This document shows, one piece after another, positions 58,090 through 64,000 of a stretch of 64,000 bases of DNA (the stretch's first letter is position 1; each line of letters opens with the position of its first letter). A model generated the notes under the pieces. That model was given only the letters and a program-made list of their open reading frames with translations. It made no database searches and had not been told where the DNA came from. Both the position numbers and the translations under genes were made by a program. The DNA comes from Dastarcus helophoroides. Its lineage: Eukaryota > Arthropoda > Insecta > Coleoptera > Bothrideridae. The stretch lies in contig CM053328.1 of NCBI GenBank assembly GCA_028583605.1, positions 15,187,107 to 15,251,106 of the forward strand, written 5' to 3'.

Positions 58090-60515
58090 AATTCTAATTA
58101 ACGACATACTATTACACAATCGCACCGGATTCGGATACAGAGCTCGTGGAGCGACCGCCTCCTTGCCCTCCAAAACCAAAAAAACCGAATCAATGCAAAA
58201 ATGCGGACTTTGGTCCTTTCATCGTAAACCTTGAAGCAGACTTAAGGTCGAGCTTAAATATTGGAAAGGGCAGCCACCTTTCAATGGCAAAAGACATTTT
58301 CGATCTTCATTTATCTGATATCGTATCTATCAAAATCAAAGGAATTAATCGCGTTAGTATTGAATTTAGATCCTACGCTGCGGCCAACTGCTTCACCAGT
58401 AATGATAAACTTAGAAGTCAGGGATCTAATATCTAAATCCCTTATAACCTCGTCAGCTGTAAGGGAGTAATTGGTAACATTGACCCCAAATTTAGTAATG
58501 AAGAAATATTAAAATTTATCCAAGCTCCGGTTAAAGTCCTGGAAGTAAAAAGATTCAAAAGAAGGACTGTCTTAGACGAGACATATGACGCAGGAAAACA
58601 CAAAATGTCCTACGTCGTCACTTCAATTATGCTAGTCATTTTTGAAGGCGCTGTTCTTCCACGTAATGTTAGCATTTGTATGCTCTCAATGCCCGTAACT
58701 CCTTATATTCCGCCGGTCATCCTAATGTTACTCCTGTATGAGATACGGCCACACTAAAAATCAGTGCTGAAGCAAAAAAAAATGCCTCAACTGTACCAAA
58801 ATGGATCGTGAAGATTCTTATATTTGCTCGCCGATCTATTGCATGTACTACAAAGCGGACACGCTTAAATCAATTAGCCGATCAATTAGCCCCGAATACA
58901 AGAGACAAAGAAATAAAACGTCAAATCGGTGTTAATAACCTCTCAAGCTTAAAGGCCCTAGAAAAGAGCTCAAACTCTCGAGATGAATTCTCCCTTCACC
59001 CGGAAGACTTCCCTATAATTAACCCCAATCGAAGCAGCTCTTCTAACATCAAAAATGTAAACAACTCTCAAAACAGACCTCCCATCAAACCACTCCCTCA
59101 CGACCCTCCCAACTAGGCATCACCTAGAATCCCTACATCCGCCTGCAATCCCCAATATTTAGACTGCTTAATTCCTAATTCCTGCAAACAGGCTCTTCCA
59201 AGGAGAAAAGGGCTCGATTTTGAAGAGCAACTTTACAGAACAAGATAATGATCCTCCCTACGCTATGAATCTAAAGGAACAAACAATTTCCACTTCTCAA
59301 TTGATCTACAATACATACACTTCACTATAAAAACCTGAAAAAGATAAAGTTAAAAAATTAATACTAATAAGTGTTACAATTTCTTCCTTCAAAGACTTAG
59401 ATAAACCCTATCCCTCAAGCTTGACACAATAAAATGCTCCCCTTTAAAATCCTACAATGGAATATAAGAAGCTTTAACTCAAACAAACATAATCTTATAG
59501 CACTTGTTAAGAAGCATAAGCCAGACGTCATTCTTTAAAGAAAACTTGGCTCAAACCACACACCGTTACAATATCATCAGAGCAGATAGAGCCGATGGAT
59601 ATGGAGACATAACCACTTGATTAGGCACGACATTTGCTAAACAGAATCTATATCAAATCCCCCCAACCATAATTTATAATAATTAAAATTCTCAAAACGA
59701 ACATAATAAATATATATTCGGCGCCCCAAAACAAACTGTCCCGGACCCAATTTAATAACATCTTCAAGTCGTGGGAGATCTAAACGCACATCACAAACTT
59801 TGGGGATGCACACACAATATCATGCCGGAGAAGTCATCTGTGACACAATAGACAAATATAACTTAACAATACTAAACGATGACAGCCTGACCACACACAT
59901 AAGTCCCACAGTCGTGGGCAATCCTTTAGATTTAACCATCACTTCCGTGCGTATTGCAAGCCTTTCCTGTTGGAGGACGATCGCGGACTGCGGCTTCAGT
60001 GACCACTCTCCAACCCTCGTCTCTATTAATCTCTGCGAACCCATCCCAACTACAACTATTCCATGTAAAAGACTATTCAAAAAAACCGAATGGGACAGAT
60101 TCAGAGAGGATATCTGCCACGATACTCCCAACTACTACTACCCACTCTTTTGACTACAATGAATTTTACAATTCCGTTAATACATCTATGGAAAAATTTA
60201 CCCCAAGATTCGACCCATTCTGCTGTAAAAAGCTAGGTGCCCCTGGTGAATTAATACATGCTCGAAAGCCGTTACGGAAAGAAAAACCGCTCTTTTAACA
60301 TTCACCTCACAACCTACTGTAGAAAACTACCTAGCTGCTAAAAAAACTTTTGCGAAAATCAGGAAAATTCTAAGACAACAGAAAAAAATCAGAATTCCAA
60401 CTATTTTGCTCTTCATTAAACGCAGCTGGATTGGATGAAATTTCTTATTTCGTCATAAAAAATCTTCCTAACAACGCTATCACTTTCTTTATAAACATCG
60501 TGCATACACCTCGCA
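58090..60515 (+). pseudogene. Decayed Jockey-like LINE: gag-like ORF1, endonuclease, start of RT
   Basis: ORF1 pieces at 58146-58436 (DFGPFIVNLEADL, IVSIKIKGINRVSIEFRSYA) lead into the zinc knuckle CYSCMRYGHTKNQC at about 58727-58770, followed by KKKCLNCT with an internal stop. The endonuclease starts near 59434 (FKILQWNIRSFNSNK) and shows GDLNAHHKLWGC near 59778, NPLDLTITS and DCGFSDHSPTLVS (59800-60153). The RT begins near 60420 (AAGLDEISYFVIKNLPNNAI) and stops abruptly near 60515. Many stops and frame shifts. The Jockey-type assignment rests on the knuckle-bearing ORF1 and the EN motifs. Confidence 0.8.
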
Positions 60516-60527
60516 GTGTCACAATTC

Positions 60528-60780
60528 TTATCTATCAATCTTAACTATTTTTGACAGAGATGAGTGGCTTAACGGCCCAGCGCAATTATTCATAAGATTG
60601 TCTCCAGCCTTGCGGATGGCTAAGCTTTCACATGCATTCAACATAGAATTCTTATTTATTACTCTTAAAAGTTCAATATTATTATCTAGCTTATGATCTA
60701 ATTCAAAAGCATGTCGAGCCATACTTGACTTCTCAGTTCTTCCTTACCTCAAATAAGCCAAATGCTCCTTAAGTCTGCAT
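60528..60780 (-). pseudogene. Penelope-like GIY-YIG endonuclease tail fragment
   Basis: The minus-strand ORF MARHAFELDHKLD...IRKAGDNLMNNCAGPLSHSS has the shape of a GIY-YIG tail of Penelope-like elements: (A)xHAFExxH, a hydrophobic core, then an E/IRK helix and NLMN. Upstream (to 60780), ADLKEHLAYLR-like words appear in shifted frames. It abuts the truncated LINE and belongs to a different subfamily from 7474-7755. Confidence 0.6.
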
Positions 60781-60959
60781 CATCTACTCAGACTCCTTAA
60801 ATTCCTTATAATATATAATATAATGGAATAAAACGTTTGCGTAGTTTATTCCAAGTCATTCACAAGTATTATTAGTTAATTAGTATATCATTATTTTGTG
60901 TTTAAAAATGTGATAAATCCAAGTCTTTTACATTAAACAGAAAAGAATAGATCGCTCAT

Positions 60960-61007
60960 TTTACGAGGAGCGCGCGCTCTTGCGCTCTTTAAGACCAGCC
61001 GCCACTG
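60960..61007. mobile_element. Solitary right end of the 1778-2886 hAT family
   Basis: TTTAAGACCAGCCGCCACTG matches the right terminus of the first hAT element (TTAGCACCAGCCGCCACTG). No left end is visible within 3 kb, so this is a relic or a related element whose other end is lost. Preceded by a GC-rich palindromic patch (AGCGCGCGCT). Confidence 0.65.
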
Positions 61008-61463
61008 GCAATTACGAAGCGTATCGCACGATTATCAGTTTCCTATACGATAACAAAAAAAATATTTTAGCTAACCCAATAGGGGTTTACCCGGCATCGA
61101 TCGAGAATATCTTTAATTTCTCTTTATGTTTCAGATCCTCTTTTATCCACTCAGCCGTTGATTGATTCAGTCACCGTCTCCACGCTTCTACATACCGTGG
61201 TAACTTTCTATATAAAGCCGCTTAGCCCCTGAGCGTGAAAAGTCTATCTACACCAAGAATTCAAAGAAGGGACATGGGTACCACCCAGGCGTCCTTTATT
61301 GGGCTTCCCGCCTCAACCCAGAATGTGCTGGCCAATAATCCCTAAGAGGTGAAGACCATTAACAAAGAAAAAGAAGAAGAAATAATTATGATTCTATGAA
61401 TATAACCGCAGAACAAATATAACATTATAAGTTAACCTCAAAGTATACATCTATCAATTTAAA
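61008..61463 (+). promoter_or_regulatory. ICT1 upstream region with a possible retroelement tail
   Basis: GC-richer than surroundings. It ends in an A/G-rich AAAGAAAAAGAAGAAGAAATAA stretch near 61360 that looks like a retroelement 3' tail. The core promoter was not identified. Confidence 0.35.
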
Positions 61464-62388
61464 ATGAATGTTTTAAATAAAATTTTAATCAAAATACCAA
61501 GTGTAAATACTAACGCAACTCAGTTTAGCAGCCTCGCTAGACTTTCAACTTTCAAAAGTGCCATATCTCTAGATAAGCTGTATCCTAGTAGTAGTTTAAA
61601 ATTGTCGACCCCCGTTAAGGTACTGGTGCCAAAAAAGTTTATATCTTAATAACATTTGTACTGTTGCAGCCTAACACTAAACTACACGAAAAATTTGATG
61701 GTTTCATCCCGTTAGACCAACTGGAAATTACATATAGTCGGAGCTCAGGCCCCGGTGGTCAGAATGTAAACAAAGTTAACACAAAAGTCGATGTGAGATT
61801 TCAGATTTCTACCGCAAGCTGGTTGCATGATGACGTTAAAAGTAAATTGGAAGAGAAGGTAAGTTTCTCCAAGTTGGTGTTAAAAATATTTCAACTGTGA
61901 CTCAGTTCAAGAACAAGACTACAAGAGATGGTTATGTTGTTTTCAAATCAGATCTGACGCGATCCCAACAGATGAATCTGGCTGATTGTCTCGAAAAAAT
62001 CAGGAAGTCTATCAGGGCTTGCCTTTATGAACCAGAACCTGTGACTCAGGAAACAGAAGAAAAACTCAGGAGAAGGTGAGGCATTTAAATGTGCACAAAA
62101 ATGCACGTTAGTTCAATAACCCATTATGTACTTTTCCCACAAAGATTTTAAAAATTATTATTGTAATAATGCTGTAGATCATACAGTGCAAAAGTGACAG
62201 ATAAATTCGATAAAACCACAAAGAAACATATTTTAGAAAAGTTCTCAGACACATATATTTTTATTTTTAAATTTTTATTTTGGGAATGTAATAATGATGC
62301 TTATGAGCAGGGCTTCGAACCGCTCGTTCGTTCCGGTTTTTGTTTCAGCAAAAATATTATATCGCTTCAGTTTCGGTTTTCATTTTGA
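61464..62388 (+). CDS. ICT1: Mitochondrial peptidyl-tRNA hydrolase ICT1 / ribosomal protein mL62
   Basis: ICT1 is a release-factor-like hydrolase built into the mitochondrial large ribosomal subunit that rescues stalled ribosomes. Exons 61464-61619, 61670-61858, 61906-62075 are firm, separated by introns of 50 and 47 bases. The GGQ motif is at residues 81-83 in [20 protein letters not shown], followed by [16 protein letters not shown] and [20 protein letters not shown]. The first about 50 residues are Ser/Leu/Lys-rich, fitting a mitochondrial presequence. A fourth exon, 62178-62388, keeps phase, but its end (from about 62308) runs into a hAT-like terminus. The C-terminal about 70 residues do not resemble the usual basic tail, so the true 3' end is uncertain. 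Confidence 0.85.
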
Positions 62389-62460
62389 GAAAAATAAAGG
62401 TTTTATTGCGGTTTTCAATTCAGTTGCGCATTTTTTGATTTAAAAAAAATTTTTGAATTA
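62308..62460 (+). mobile_element. Possible hAT left end abutting the ICT1 last exon
   Basis: CAGGGCTTCGAACCGCTCG resembles a hAT terminus (CAGGG), followed by subterminal GTTTCGGTTTT-type words. No matching right end is seen before the window ends. The duplication cannot be checked. Confidence 0.4.
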
Positions 62461-62469
62461 AAAATTAAT

Positions 62470-64000
62470 TTTCGAACATAATTTAGAAAATATTAGGTCT
62501 TTTTTTTTTCTTTTATATTAGATCACTACTTTGACCTTATCTAAAATTTAAGGAAAATATTTTCTATTTTTCAAGTTTAAAAGTTTCCAGCTGAAACTCT
62601 GAATTTTCAGTTCAAATTTCAAGAAAAACCTGAACTTTATAAAAAACTAAATCGAAATTTAGGGTTTAGAAATTTCAAATTTAAATTATTATTCATTGTA
62701 GGCTCTTATTGGTCGGAAACATTGTCATTATTAATTTTATTTAACATTTCTGCGTTAAATATTTTCAAACTGGGTCGCAGAAATGTTAAATTTAAATTTA
62801 AACCCGGAATTTTCATAAAAATCTTAAATTATATACCCAACAGTTAAAAAGTTCGACAATATACGAAATTTGGCGCTCAAAAAATGTAACTTTTCTTTCA
62901 TAATTTTGGTTTTCTAGCGAAGTTTTGAGTGTGATTCGCTTTTTTTACAAAATTTATTTTTACTGTTTTTACTTTATTTTGTTGAACTTTGGATTAAAAA
63001 AATAAATGAAAATGAAAAAGGCCAACAAATATTAAATGAAAAGTTTTAAATTGAGATATTGATTAAATTGTCAAAATCTATCGAAAAAAGAACTACAAAA
63101 TTTTACAAAAAAAAAATAGAAATATTGACCTTAAACCCAAATACTCGATTTTGCTTCTGAAAATGTTGCTTAAAACTTAAAAATTTCTGAAAAAAAAGTA
63201 AACATTTTTCAGAAAGTTTTGGTTAGTGTATCTAATTTTTTCGGTATTTTAACTTTTTTCTTTTGAAGTTTCAAATTTAAACTTGTATGTACTTTTTATT
63301 ATTTTTTTTCTAAAATTTCGACTTTAAATAAAATTTAGTATAACCCTTTTTGTCGACATGTTGACTTTTATTCTTTAATTCTAGACATTTTTTTCAAAAT
63401 TCTAAGTGGAGACTCGGACTGTAGTTTATTTGGAATTTTCCAATATTCGAGTTTTAGCTTGAAAACTCAAAATTTCCAGGACTTGAAATCGTAAGATTAA
63501 TTTTGATAAATTATTGATCATAAATTTGGTTTATTTTTCCTCAACATTTAGGCTTTTTCCAAGAATGTTAATTTTTTCCTTAAAGTTTGGATATTCTTCC
63601 GAGGTTTTGAATTAAGCTTCAAAATAAAAAATAACATAAAATGTTCAAATGTAAATTAGCGGTTTTGCATTTGAAATCTAACTTCTAACATTTTTATTTT
63701 AGCAAAAATTTGAAATTTTTAATGTAAATGTATATTTTGAGAGTAAAAGTAAAAAAATTTCAATTATTCCTAAACTTTAATTTTCTAAGGAAATTTAAGG
63801 AAAAATTTTAGCTGCAGCTAAAAAGTTTGTGAAGAGATATTTATTATATTATATTTATTTCAACACAAAATTTTAAGGAACAAAGGGACGAACTTACGAG
63901 TTTTTCGAATTTTGACTTCTAAATTCTAAACAATCTGAAAAAAATATCGCAGTTTCGATGCTAATGTCGAAATCTTGAGAATAAAATCAAGGTTTTCAGA
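62470..64000. repeat. Degenerate AT repeat to window end
   Basis: Mixed-orientation repeat words. A short inverted pair (AACATTTCTGCG / GCAGAAATGTT near 62743 and 62776) is the only other structure noticed. No gene. Confidence 0.65.

Noticed and set aside
1..64000. tRNA, rRNA or CRISPR arrays
   Set aside because: None recognised by eye; regular repeats here are low complexity and lack spacer structure.

Overview
The window reads as nuclear DNA of an insect, probably a beetle (the order is an inference). The evidence is spliced genes with very short GT-AG introns (about 47-54 bp) next to much longer repeat-filled ones, a very AT-rich background, Penelope-like retroelements with a GIY-YIG endonuclease, several non-LTR retrotransposon families, and many non-autonomous DNA transposons. 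Single-copy housekeeping genes sit as islands in a sea of decayed repeat.

Genes I could assemble exon by exon: ELP1, the Elongator scaffold (+, 17315-30008); a RING1/Sce Polycomb E3 ligase (-, 30320-31986); PGS1, phosphatidylglycerophosphate synthase (+, 32874-34509); a LUC7-like U1 snRNP factor (-, 41339-47752); CANT1, a calcium-activated nucleotidase (+, 51864-53352); ICT1/mL62, a mitochondrial GGQ peptidyl-tRNA hydrolase (+, 61464 to about 62388). There are also two terminal exons of an unrecognised gene (+, 9674-9993). ELP1 and RING1 converge, RING1 and PGS1 diverge from a shared 0.9 kb interval, PGS1 and LUC7L converge across 6.8 kb of repeat, and LUC7L and CANT1 diverge around a 1.9 kb transposon. 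The genes serve unrelated processes (tRNA wobble modification, chromatin, cardiolipin synthesis, splicing, nucleotide hydrolysis, mitochondrial translation); nothing suggests a functional cluster.

Layout: 1-1260 LINE ORF1 and endonuclease (-); 1640-4130 RTE-like reverse transcriptase relic split by a hAT element; 4150-7100 degenerate repeat; 7130-8100 Penelope-like 3' part; 8602-9509 TA-flanked MITE; 9674-9993 terminal exons; 10902-11101 foldback; 11936-12316 LINE tail; 13297-13792 pyrimidine microsatellite; 17315-30008 ELP1 with a Tigger relic in intron 2 and a LINE plus Harbinger-like MITE in intron 3; 34991-37361 hAT filled with degenerate repeat; 47908-49842 inverted-repeat transposon; 54531-54974 Penelope-like foldback; 56038-57409 second repeat-filled hAT; 58090-60770 decayed Jockey-like LINE joined to a Penelope fragment. 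About 25 kb (estimated by eye) is one type of imperfect short repeat built from words such as TTTCGAAATTTTGAC, in both orientations.

Most unusual: three tiny palindromes (28-33 bp) with the same arms, CGTTGATTGAATA / TATTCAATCAACG, each flanked by a 7-bp direct repeat as if inserted. Two lie about 190 and 245 bp upstream of the ELP1 and CANT1 start codons; the third lies inside the 1.9 kb transposon. I do not recognise this as a known element. Second, two hAT-like elements with 8-bp target duplications carry the degenerate repeat as their body, which suggests how it could spread. ELP1 (about four) and LUC7L (one) have frame breaks inside otherwise well conserved exons, which look more like sequence errors than decay.
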